The translations under genes were made by a program, and so were the position numbers. From JAIEPX01 sp963725255 (GTDB taxonomy: Bacteria > Pseudomonadota > Gammaproteobacteria > JAIEPX01), in contig CAVRXV010000009.1 in assembly GCA_963725255.1 (NCBI GenBank), forward strand, positions 124,001 through 188,000: 64,000 bases of DNA, written 5' to 3'. Under the pieces are notes generated by a model. That model ran no database searches, was not told the origin of the DNA, and was given only the letters and a program-made list of their open reading frames with translations. The number at the start of each line of letters is the position of its first letter. The stretch's first letter is position 1. Below are positions 48,065 to 54,134 of this stretch, in pieces.

Positions 48065-48100
48065 CTTTATACCCCCCCCAGAACTTTCATTTATTTTTTT

Positions 48101-48280
48101 CTATTGTGTATACTGTAGCAAATTAGGGTCTTTTTTACAATCTAAACTCGCCGCAGCTAATTTGGCATCACCCGTAACACTATCAGAGGATTTTTTTAGT
48201 TGCTTTTCAATTTCATTGATGAAGATCCGTAATACCTGAGAGGAGTCCAATAGTGGACTTATTAAATTTTGGTTTGACAT
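48101..48280 (-). CDS. Small unrecognised ORF
   Basis: A possible 59-aa protein starting MSNQNLISPLLDSSQVLRIF, followed by a charged helix-like stretch (INEIEKQLKKSS) and ending PNLLQYTQ. It lies upstream of the U-box pair on the same strand, in a 298-bp region that otherwise holds nothing I recognise. The ribosome site is weak. Its codons and composition look protein-like, but it may be the remnant of a longer gene. No function can be proposed. Confidence 0.35.
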   Translation of the reverse strand: MSNQNLISPLLDSSQVLRIFINEIEKQLKKSSDSVTGDAKLAAASLDCKKDPNLLQYTQ

Positions 48281-48362
48281 AACGCACTTCACGCTTGACC
48301 CTATCAATTGTGAATGTTAGTTTTATTGGGAATTTAAATTAAAACACTTAAGGAAATTAAAC

Positions 48363-48884
48363 ATGAAAAAAAGTCTGATTATTTCTGCCATCAGTTTTTC
48401 ACTCCTCCCAATTGTAAGTTTTGCATTTGATTTCTCAGAAGATTTCAAACAAGAAATCATCGAAACACACAATGCATTCCGAGCAAAACATCACGCGCCT
48501 GCTTTGCAGTGGGACAATGAACTCGCTAATTATGCATATCGTCACGCAAGTCAGTGCAACTTTGCGCATACTCACGGTCCGTATGGTGAAAATTTAGCCG
48601 CAGGTTATGCTACTCCAGAAGATGCTTTAACAGCTTGGTATAATGAGCAGCAATATTATTCCTACAGCAACCCACATTTTTCAATGAGCACTGGTCACTT
48701 CACTCAGCTCGTCTGGAAATCGACGACAAAAGTAGGTTGTGCTTTAGTTCCTTGCAATGGATCGCGTGGGACACCCGGTCAATATATAGTTTGCGAATAT
48801 AGTCCAGCAGGCAATATGATTGCACCTGGCTATTTTTCTCAAAACGTATTACCTGCGTTACCTGCTCAAGCAATGAATGACTAA
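48363..48884 (+). CDS. Secreted CAP/SCP-family protein
   Basis: A 173-aa protein with a signal peptide (MKKSLIISAISFSLLPIVSF, cleavage near AFA) followed by one CAP domain. The CAP core residues are visible: NAFRAKHHAPALQWDNELAN, HTHGPYGENLAAG (HxxxGENL motif), WYNEQQYYSY, and the CRISP signature GHFTQLVWKSTTKVGC with a C-terminal YIVCEYSPAGNM. This version, with GHFTQLVWK and paired cysteines, resembles eukaryotic PR-1/CRISP proteins more than the short bacterial YkwD type, suggesting possible transfer from a host. It would be exported to the periplasm or outside. The role is unknown. Confidence 0.9.
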   Translation: MKKSLIISAISFSLLPIVSFAFDFSEDFKQEIIETHNAFRAKHHAPALQWDNELANYAYRHASQCNFAHTHGPYGENLAAGYATPEDALTAWYNEQQYYSYSNPHFSMSTGHFTQLVWKSTTKVGCALVPCNGSRGTPGQYIVCEYSPAGNMIAPGYFSQNVLPALPAQAMND

Positions 48885-48952
48885 AAGGAAGAGGGCAAGT
48901 CCAATATTGCCCCATTTCCCTTATGGTATAACAGATTGATGGGCTAAGTTCA

Positions 48953-48981
48953 TTGACATTATCATTAATTGTGGCTATAAT
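48953..48981 (+). promoter_or_regulatory. Sigma-70 promoter of vapBC
   Basis: TTGACA (48953-48958), a 17-base spacer and TATAAT (48976-48981) form a consensus sigma-70 promoter 36 bp upstream of the antitoxin start at 49017. GGTGAG lies 9 bases before that ATG. An arm-like piece of the palindrome family (GGGCAAGTCCAATATTGCCC, near 48892) lies just upstream of the promoter. Confidence 0.85.
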
Positions 48982-49016
48982 TATGAATATTATGGCTACA
49001 ATTGGTGAGTTGAAAA

Positions 49017-49277
49017 ATGCATACATCAGTAAAGAATTTGCGTGATCATTTGAGTGATTACTTACGACATGTCAAAAATGGCGAGGAGGTTATTATCACC
49101 TCACACATGAAGGCGGTGGCTAAAATTACCCCTATTACTGACGAGGTCGTAGGAGTGCATTCGCGTGCTGAGCTCATTGAAGACATTGCTCGTTTGCACT
49201 CTAAACTACAAGGGGTCAAACTAAAAAGCACAATGCGCGAGACAGTAATAAAGGCGCGAAATCAGGAGCGAAGCTAA
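49017..49277 (+). CDS. vapB: Antitoxin, Phd/YefM type, of a VapBC module
   Basis: An 86-aa antitoxin. The N-terminus has the Phd-like DNA-binding fold signature NLRDHLSDYLRHVKNGEEVI followed by ITSHMKAVAKITPI. The C-terminus is charged and probably binds and blocks the toxin. It would also repress its own promoter at 48953-48981. The stop is immediately followed by the toxin start (TAATTG), so the two are translationally coupled. Codons before the ATG read MATIGELKN in another frame, reminiscent of VapB starts, which might reflect an old frameshift at the 5' end. Confidence 0.88.
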   Translation: MHTSVKNLRDHLSDYLRHVKNGEEVIITSHMKAVAKITPITDEVVGVHSRAELIEDIARLHSKLQGVKLKSTMRETVIKARNQERS

Positions 49278-49706
49278 TTGAAGTTTTATCTTGACACTAG
49301 CATCGTAGCCTCACTTTATGTTCCTGAGAAGCATACAAGCAAAATATCAAATTTCTTACTGGAAAATAAGCAGCATTCTATGTGCATTTCAAGATTAGTT
49401 GAGACGGAATTTTACTCAGTGCTCGCCATAAAAAGGCGTACTAAGGAATTATCTGATTCAGCTGCCAAAGGAATTTCTGATTTATTTAATTATCATCTAC
49501 AAACTAACTCCTATGAGTTTGCGCATGTGACAGATATGCATTTTCATAAAGCAATTGAATTTTTGAAAATATTCAAAACAAATCTCCGGACTCTTGATGC
49601 AATACACTTAGCCTGTTGTGACGAGATATCAGCGACGATGATCACTGCAGATAAGGCACTCGCAAAAGCTGCGTCAATTTTAGAGGTCCCCTGCCAGTTA
49701 ATTTAA
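49278..49706 (+). CDS. vapC: PIN-domain ribonuclease toxin VapC
   Basis: A 142-aa PIN-domain toxin starting at TTG, with AGGAG 8 bases upstream. Acidic active-site residues are visible: Asp in FYLDTSIVASLY (residue 5), Glu in RLVETEFYSVL, Asp in TLDAIHLACC, and Asp in ITADKALAKAA. VapC toxins cut tRNA or rRNA when freed from antitoxin. It pairs with the Phd-like antitoxin directly upstream. Its last 134 bp, including the stop and 3' flank, are duplicated at 51548-51681 with only two differences. Confidence 0.92.
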   Translation: MKFYLDTSIVASLYVPEKHTSKISNFLLENKQHSMCISRLVETEFYSVLAIKRRTKELSDSAAKGISDLFNYHLQTNSYEFAHVTDMHFHKAIEFLKIFKTNLRTLDAIHLACCDEISATMITADKALAKAASILEVPCQLI

Positions 49707-49967
49707 ACTTCATAAACGATGTAAGAAATGACTAGTGGATAAGAAAGTAGCAAGTCTAAGATTGTCATATTTCCTAGTTAATGAGAGCTTTGCACTTACA
49801 CTATCCCTTCTCCCCTCAAAATTCCTTTTAGTTTTTCTTAATCCTTACAGCCTTTTACTTTTCCAAATACGGTATTGTCAACTAAGTTAGTCACCGCTAG
49901 ATTATCCCTGTTTGTCATTTGACCCGCTTTCAAACGAGCATAGAAAGAGAAAACTTTACGATCACAC
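49707..49967. other. Intergenic region with a degenerate palindrome arm
   Basis: Between vapC and higBA no gene is apparent. The first 24 bases belong to the segment duplicated at 51548-51681. AGTAGCAAGTCTAAGATTGT (about 49754-49773) resembles a single arm of the GGGGTCAAGTCTAAG palindromes at 53962 and 55831, here without its partner and without GGGG. Confidence 0.5.
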
Positions 49968-49996
49968 TTGACGCGTGATGCGCATCACGCTACAAT
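49968..49996 (+). promoter_or_regulatory. higBA promoter with an embedded 18-bp perfect palindrome (operator)
   Basis: TTGACG (49968-49973), a 17-base spacer, TACAAT (49991-49996) and the GGAAGG ribosome site just before the ATG at 50010 form a strong promoter. The spacer is filled by the perfect palindrome GCGTGATGCGCATCACGC (49973-49990). HigA-type antitoxins bind such palindromes, so this is the probable autoregulatory operator. Confidence 0.85.
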
Positions 49997-50009
49997 ACAA
50001 AGGAAGGTT

Positions 50010-50288
50010 ATGATAAAGAACTGGAGGCATAAAGGCCTCAGAAGATTTTTTACTACGGGTGATCTTTCTGGAATTAATGCGGAACATTTGATACGTCTGA
50101 AGATTATTCTTCAGCTTTTAAATGTCGCAAAATCTCCAGATCAAATGGATTTACCAGGAATGAGATTGCATAAACTTAAGGGTGAATTGAAGGATTATTA
50201 TGCTGTTACAGTTAGAGCTAATTGGCGAATTATTTTTCAATTTGAAGAGGAAGATGTGATTTTAGTTAACTACTTAGATTACCATTAA
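50010..50288 (+). CDS. higB: HigB-type (RelE superfamily) mRNA interferase toxin
   Basis: A 92-aa toxin of the RelE/HigB/GraT group. Recognisable parts are IKNWRHKGLRRFFTTGDLSG at the start, LPGMRLHKLKGELKDYYAVT, the core RANWRIIFQFE and the C-terminal VNYLDYH. The frame opens 14 codons earlier, inside the promoter; the ATG at 50010 with GGAAGG upstream is preferred. Toxin-first order with higA 11 bp downstream is characteristic. It would cleave ribosome-bound mRNA. Confidence 0.93.
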   Translation: MIKNWRHKGLRRFFTTGDLSGINAEHLIRLKIILQLLNVAKSPDQMDLPGMRLHKLKGELKDYYAVTVRANWRIIFQFEEEDVILVNYLDYH

Positions 50289-50299
50289 GAGGTGAACCT

Positions 50300-50593
50300 A
50301 TGAAGGCCTATGAACCACTACATCCAGGATTCATCGTGCGAGAAATTTTAATCGTGGGCGCAGAATTAACGGTGACCGAGATGGCCCAAAAGCTCGATGT
50401 TCATCGCACAACTGTTTCTCGATTGCTCAATGGCAAGGCCGGTATAAGCGCAGATATGGCTCTACGATTATCGAAATTATTGCCCAATACTGATATCCAG
50501 TTTTGGCTGAATCTACAACGTGATTATGACATTTGGACTGTTCAGCAATACGGCAATAAACTTCACATAAAGCCACTGGATAAAGCCGCTTAA
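50300..50593 (+). CDS. higA: HigA-type antitoxin (XRE family helix-turn-helix)
   Basis: A 97-aa antitoxin and repressor. It begins with the HigA motif HPGFIVREILI, then the helix-turn-helix LTVTEMAQKLDVHRTTVSRL and LNGKAGISADMALRLSKLL (residues about 22-60), then FWLNLQRDYDIW. It neutralises HigB and probably binds the palindrome at 49973-49990. AGAGG precedes the ATG. The last 75 bp of the gene plus flank are duplicated at 52309-52383. Confidence 0.94.
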   Translation: MKAYEPLHPGFIVREILIVGAELTVTEMAQKLDVHRTTVSRLLNGKAGISADMALRLSKLLPNTDIQFWLNLQRDYDIWTVQQYGNKLHIKPLDKAA

Positions 50594-50651
50594 GGGCCTC
50601 CGCAGCCAGCCAAACACTGGGGCATTGCATAGACAGATCAATTCTATTGTA

Positions 50652-50679
50652 TTGACAATGTCCATACAAATGCTATAAT
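50652..50679 (+). promoter_or_regulatory. Sigma-70 promoter of tacAT
   Basis: TTGACA (50652-50657), a 16-base spacer and TATAAT (50674-50679) make a near-consensus promoter 58 bp before the antitoxin start at 50738, which has GAGG 9 bases upstream. Confidence 0.85.
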
Positions 50680-50737
50680 TACAATGAAACGGTTTATTGG
50701 GTTAATCCACTAAACGAGCACTAATGAGGTAGAGAAA

Positions 50738-51004
50738 ATGAGAGCGAGAAAAGATAACATTACTATGCGGGCAACACATGAAGATAAACTCTTTCTTCAG
50801 AAAGCGTCCGAAATTGCAGGTTTCAGCAATCTGACCAATTTCATTATGACTATTGCACGTAAAGAAGCAATGAGAATCATCAGTGATCAATCTACAACTT
50901 ATGTCTCTCCAGCGGACTGGAGTTTGATCAATGACATGCTGTCTAACCCACCGCAACCCAATGCAAAACTTAAAAAACTGATGGCAAAGAAGCATGGTGA
51001 ATAA
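50738..51004 (+). CDS. tacA: TacA-type antitoxin (DUF1778, ribbon-helix-helix)
   Basis: An 88-aa antitoxin: an N-terminal ribbon-helix-helix (NITMRATHEDKLFLQKASEI, residues about 7-26, then AGFSNLTNFIMTIARKEA), followed by a C-terminal toxin-binding tail with the DUF1778 landmark VSPADWSLINDMLSNPPQPN. It neutralises and co-represses with the GNAT toxin encoded immediately downstream (its TAA is followed directly by the toxin GTG). Length is normal for the family. Confidence 0.92.
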   Translation: MRARKDNITMRATHEDKLFLQKASEIAGFSNLTNFIMTIARKEAMRIISDQSTTYVSPADWSLINDMLSNPPQPNAKLKKLMAKKHGE

Positions 51005-51529
51005 GTGCGGAACATTATAATAGAAAATTTGAATCCAAACCTTCACGATCGTGATGTTTTTGATTGTGGAATTGATGTACTGAATGTTTATTTAAAACAA
51101 AGAGCTAATCAAGAGCAAAAAAAACGATTGAATGTAACTCATGTAGCAGTTCATGGCGATGATTCTCCAAAACCCATTATTGGTTATTATACTTTGAGCA
51201 ACAGTTCAATAGCTCTAAATTCGATGCAACCAGAATTTAAAAAACAAATTCCACCAACTTATACAATTCCATCAGTAAAAATCGGCAGGTTAGCTGTTGA
51301 TAAAACTAATCAAAAAAACGGTATTGGTACTATGCTGTTACAACATGCATTTAAAAAAATTATTGAAGCTGCCTCTATCAGCGGTATACGAGGTGTGGAG
51401 GTTGTTGCAAAAAACCTCAATGCTATCAAATACTATGAACAGTTTGGATTCGTCCGACTACAAGATTCAACTAATTTACTATATCTGCCAGTTGACACAA
51501 TTATTAACTCTCAAAGTGGTCAAGTCTAA
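51005..51529 (+). CDS. tacT: TacT-type GNAT acetyltransferase toxin
   Basis: A 174-aa GNAT toxin that acetylates the amino group of aminoacyl-tRNAs. Family marks are FDCGIDVLNVYLKQRANQEQ near the start, GYYTLSNSSI, the acetyl-CoA loop GRLAVDKTNQKNGIGTMLLQ, and NAIKYYEQFGF with the late Tyr region. It starts at GTG, coupled to tacA. The last residues (SGQV) and the stop codon are encoded by an intruding palindrome arm (GGTCAAGTCTAAG at 51518-51530), so the original C-terminus may have been changed slightly. Confidence 0.92.
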   Translation: MRNIIIENLNPNLHDRDVFDCGIDVLNVYLKQRANQEQKKRLNVTHVAVHGDDSPKPIIGYYTLSNSSIALNSMQPEFKKQIPPTYTIPSVKIGRLAVDKTNQKNGIGTMLLQHAFKKIIEAASISGIRGVEVVAKNLNAIKYYEQFGFVRLQDSTNLLYLPVDTIINSQSGQV

Positions 51530-51540
51530 GATTGCTACCT
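51518..51540 (+). repeat. Single arm of a GGGGTCAAGTCTAAG palindrome
   Basis: GGTCAAGTCTAAGATTGCTA continuing CCT matches one arm of the palindrome at 55831-55894. No complementary arm follows. It overlaps the tacT stop and is followed within 8 bp by the duplicated vapC 3' end, so it sits exactly at a rearrangement junction. Confidence 0.75.
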
Positions 51541-51547
51541 TCTATTT

Positions 51548-51681
51548 ATGCAATACGCTTAGCCTGTTGTGACGAGATATCAGCGACGATGATCACTGCA
51601 GATAAGGCACTCGCAAAAGCTGCGTCAATTTTAGAGGTCCCCTGCCAGTTAATTTAAACTTCCTAAACGATGTAAGAAATG
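51548..51681 (+). pseudogene. Duplicated vapC 3' end (134 bp)
   Basis: Matches 49597-49730 with two substitutions in 134 bp. It carries the last 36 or so codons of vapC (from ATGCAATACGCTTAGCC through the TAA) and 24 bp of downstream flank. It has no start and no promoter, so it is a remnant. The high identity implies a recent event. Confidence 0.95.
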
Positions 51682-51713
51682 CCATCCTGAGACTCCATTT
51701 TGACAATAACATA

Positions 51714-51742
51714 TTGACTTTAAACTAAATTACATGTTAAAA
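51714..51742 (+). promoter_or_regulatory. Likely promoter of the 178-aa CaaX protein
   Basis: TTGACT (51714-51719), a 17-base spacer and TTAAAA (51737-51742) lie 31 bp before the ATG at 51774; AAAGG is 8 bases from the ATG. A TTAATTAATTAA tract lies between -10 and start. Confidence 0.6.
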
Positions 51743-51773
51743 TCCATTTTTTAATTAATTAAAGGTATGTGCG

Positions 51774-52310
51774 ATGCAATCATTCGAACCGGGAAAAAAG
51801 TCCCAACTAAATGGCAACTGGTATGTTGTTGCTTCAAAGTTGGCTGATATCGGAGTTGTATCTCAGTGGGCTGATTACATTCAACCTAGTGTTACAAAGT
51901 ACAAATATATAGCCGAATATTTTTTTGTGGAATGCAAGAACGAACTATTAGCTCAACAACGAGTTACTTTGATCCCTGAAAGCCAAATAACACAGGTGGT
52001 TGTACAAAGAGCTGAATGCAGTGGGAATCGCCGGGGAAGTTTCGCCATTGACAGTATAGGTACTAAAGCACCCGTATTTTTTCAAGTTACATTACGCGAA
52101 GGTGCAGAAATTCACCAAAACAATACTGTCGATCCTAACGACCTTACCTTCACAGCAATTCGAGTCATTAAAAAAGATGGCCCAAAAACATGGGCCCAGC
52201 TTGACCCCGAGAATAACCGTATAGAGTTAAATATTGGAGAATATGAGGGTGATTATCCAAGACATTTTGACCAGATCAAGGAAAACTCTTGGAGCTGTTG
52301 TATTTTTTGA
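51774..52310 (+). CDS. 178-aa unrecognised protein ending in a CaaX box (CCIF)
   Basis: No family recognised. The sequence looks globular (GNWYVVASKLADIGVVSQWA; FFVECKNELLAQQRVTLIPE; SIGTKAPVFFQVTLREGAEI) and has no signal peptide. It ends SWSCCIF: a Cys four residues from the end, an aliphatic residue and a Phe make a CaaX prenylation motif, the second such end in this window. The stop codon lies at the junction with the duplicated higA 3' end, so the motif could in principle be a product of the rearrangement; the four CCIF codons themselves lie before the junction. It sits between the copied vapC and higA ends. Possible host-targeted lipidated protein, by inference. Confidence 0.5.
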   Translation: MQSFEPGKKSQLNGNWYVVASKLADIGVVSQWADYIQPSVTKYKYIAEYFFVECKNELLAQQRVTLIPESQITQVVVQRAECSGNRRGSFAIDSIGTKAPVFFQVTLREGAEIHQNNTVDPNDLTFTAIRVIKKDGPKTWAQLDPENNRIELNIGEYEGDYPRHFDQIKENSWSCCIF

Positions 52311-52383
52311 CTGTTCAGCAATACGGCAATAAACTTCACATAAAGCCACTGGATAAAGCCGCTTAAGAGCCCCCAGCAGCCAG
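52309..52383 (+). pseudogene. Duplicated higA 3' end (about 75 bp)
   Basis: From GACTGTTCAGCAATACGGCA onward it matches 50536-50610, identical through the TAAG of the higA stop and then diverging slowly (CAGCCAGCC still shared). It encodes the last 20 codons of higA only. It abuts the stop of the 178-aa gene. The remaining 150 bp up to the next gene contain nothing I recognise. Confidence 0.93.
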
Positions 52384-52548
52384 CCGTCCACTGAGACCCA
52401 GAGCTGGAGCCCCCCTCCCCTCCATTTTGACAGACTCAAGATGCTCTACTACGCTTATTATGTGTAAACAGGGATATGTAAATAGCATCTTAGGCCATTC
52501 GGCTGAGATGAATTTACGGTAATAGGTTAAATCAAAAGGAGTGATGTT

Positions 52549-52800
52549 ATGAATAAGTTAATCGCTAGTTTTTTAATGGTTTCAGCGCTCGCTAGTTCTA
52601 GTGCAGTTATCGCATCAAGCATTGGCGGTAAAGACAATTGTGGTAGTAGCAAGCCAATGGTATCTGTTAAACCAGGTGATGATTGTGGTAGCAGCAAGCC
52701 AGTACTCTCGAATCGCCCAGGCGATGATTGCGGTAGCAGCAAGCCAATGCTCTCGAATCGTCCAGGTGATGATTGTGGTAGCAAAAGACCATTGATCTAA
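52549..52800 (+). CDS. Small secreted protein with 15-residue Cys repeats
   Basis: An 83-aa protein with a signal peptide (MNKLIASFLMVSALASSSAV, cleavage probably near IAS) followed by four tandem units with the consensus PGDDCGSSKPMLSNR. Each unit has one Cys in a DCGSS or NCGSS setting. At DNA level the units are 45 bp and well conserved, so expansion is recent or selected. A strong AAAGGAG precedes the start. No family is recognised; metal binding, disulfide crosslinking or a surface peptide are possibilities. It converges with the secreted cysteine protease gene 62 bp downstream. Confidence 0.75.
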   Translation: MNKLIASFLMVSALASSSAVIASSIGGKDNCGSSKPMVSVKPGDDCGSSKPVLSNRPGDDCGSSKPMLSNRPGDDCGSKRPLI

Positions 52801-52862
52801 TGTTCGATTCAGGAAGTGAGGGCTCAAATTACATATTATGAATTTAACAAACGACTGCTGGT

Positions 52863-53912
52863 TTAATAAGCTATTTTCGTTGTGTTAATGCTAGTGGCTT
52901 CCAACGCCATTAGTTTAAAATAATCGTATGTCATATATTCGGGCCCTTCTTCACCCCAGGAATTACGAACATAAAAAACGCCTGTTTGAGTTTCACCCGC
53001 CGCGTTTTGTACAGTAAGGTTATCATCATAACCATAAATCACAACTTGGTGATAATACCAGCCTTCAGCATCCGATAAATGCTGTAGAGCACTAAAGGCA
53101 GATTTTAGTTCATTACTCGCAAACCAAGTGTCATTATCAGTGTTTTTAATTCCCACGCGCATATGATTGCCCTTAAACAAAAACTCCAAAATAACACGAT
53201 TTCCTTCTGCGATTGATTTGCGCGTTGCTGCAAATGATTCTTCGGGTGTTACCCAGCCATCACTGTTGTTACCAATAGTCAGTATCCGATCTGAGTCACC
53301 GCCCATCGAATAAACATGAGTGAATTTGAACAATATCTGCGGCTCGATTCGATAGTTTTTAAAGATGTTTACGCTATGTGCATGGTATTCCGATGGACTC
53401 ATTTTATGTTTCAGATATTTTCCATCAAAAGTTGCAGGGTATGTTTTAACTTTATTACAGTAGCCTTTTTGTTGATCGTCTGTAGTTATAATTCCATACT
53501 GTGAAATATAGGATAATAATATCCTGATTGAACTGCCTTCCCATAAGCTGTGCCAATAAGTGTTTTGAGTCACACTGTTGCTTAATTGCAACAAACAAAG
53601 TTGACTAATGTAATCACCTTTGTTGATTTGCGCATCAATTGCGGCGGTTACTGCAAAAGTTACACAGGTGCCATATAAACCCTGATCAAGTACCGGAACA
53701 CCATTCATAGTCAGATTAACTTCCGACGGCAAATCATCTCCACTCGTATTGCGGGTGGATTTATTGAGCTGCAGATTACGCATACGCTGCATCTCAAACA
53801 CAGCAGGTGATAACTTAATGGGCGTTGCAGCCACTGTTCGTGCTGGCGGGTGATTTATGGCCAATGCAACGCTTGTCGAAAAAGCCAAACTGATAATAAG
53901 CAGTTTTTTCAT
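52863..53912 (-). CDS. Secreted papain-family (C1A) cysteine protease
   Basis: A 349-aa protein with a signal peptide (MKKLLIISLAFSTSVALA) and a papain fold. The catalytic residues are in place: Gln77 and Cys83 in LDQGLYGTCVTFAVTAAIDA, His288 in WYYHQVVIYGYDDN, and Asn317 in YVRNSWGEEGPEYMTYDYF. The region before the catalytic Cys is only about 60 residues, so a full inhibitory propeptide seems to be missing. The mature enzyme would act in the periplasm, at the surface or be exported. It is transcribed toward the Cys-repeat peptide gene. Confidence 0.9.
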   Translation of the reverse strand: MKKLLIISLAFSTSVALAINHPPARTVAATPIKLSPAVFEMQRMRNLQLNKSTRNTSGDDLPSEVNLTMNGVPVLDQGLYGTCVTFAVTAAIDAQINKGDYISQLCLLQLSNSVTQNTYWHSLWEGSSIRILLSYISQYGIITTDDQQKGYCNKVKTYPATFDGKYLKHKMSPSEYHAHSVNIFKNYRIEPQILFKFTHVYSMGGDSDRILTIGNNSDGWVTPEESFAATRKSIAEGNRVILEFLFKGNHMRVGIKNTDNDTWFASNELKSAFSALQHLSDAEGWYYHQVVIYGYDDNLTVQNAAGETQTGVFYVRNSWGEEGPEYMTYDYFKLMALEATSINTTKIAY

Positions 53913-53961
53913 TGAATTTCCTTATTCATTATTCACCCTACATAATCCTTTAAAAGGGAAA

Positions 53962-54055
53962 AGGGGTCAAGTCTAAGCTTGCTACATCCTTATGAAGATA
54001 AAGTAACACGCTTATTCTCCAAGTAAAGAAAGTAGCAAGCTTAGACTTGAGCCCT
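53962..54055. repeat. GGGGTCA-family palindrome upstream of the coiled-coil gene
   Basis: Left arm AGGGGTCAAGTCTAAGCTTG continuing CTAC; right arm at 54032-54055 complementary with one mismatch (GAGCCC for GACCCC); loop about 46 bases. Arms match the element at 55831-55894 on the other side of the same gene except for one base in the core (AAGCTT/AAGATT). Confidence 0.92.
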
Positions 54056-54134
54056 CCAATTCCAAAAATGTGCTAATATTAAAGAAGTAAAACTATAAAA
54101 GCTATTGTAGTCAGGAATTGTGTTAGGGGGGTGT

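Noticed and set aside
49968..50009. Upstream-extended start of higB
   Set aside because: The extension would be encoded by the promoter and operator; the ATG at 50010 has a ribosome site and matches family length.
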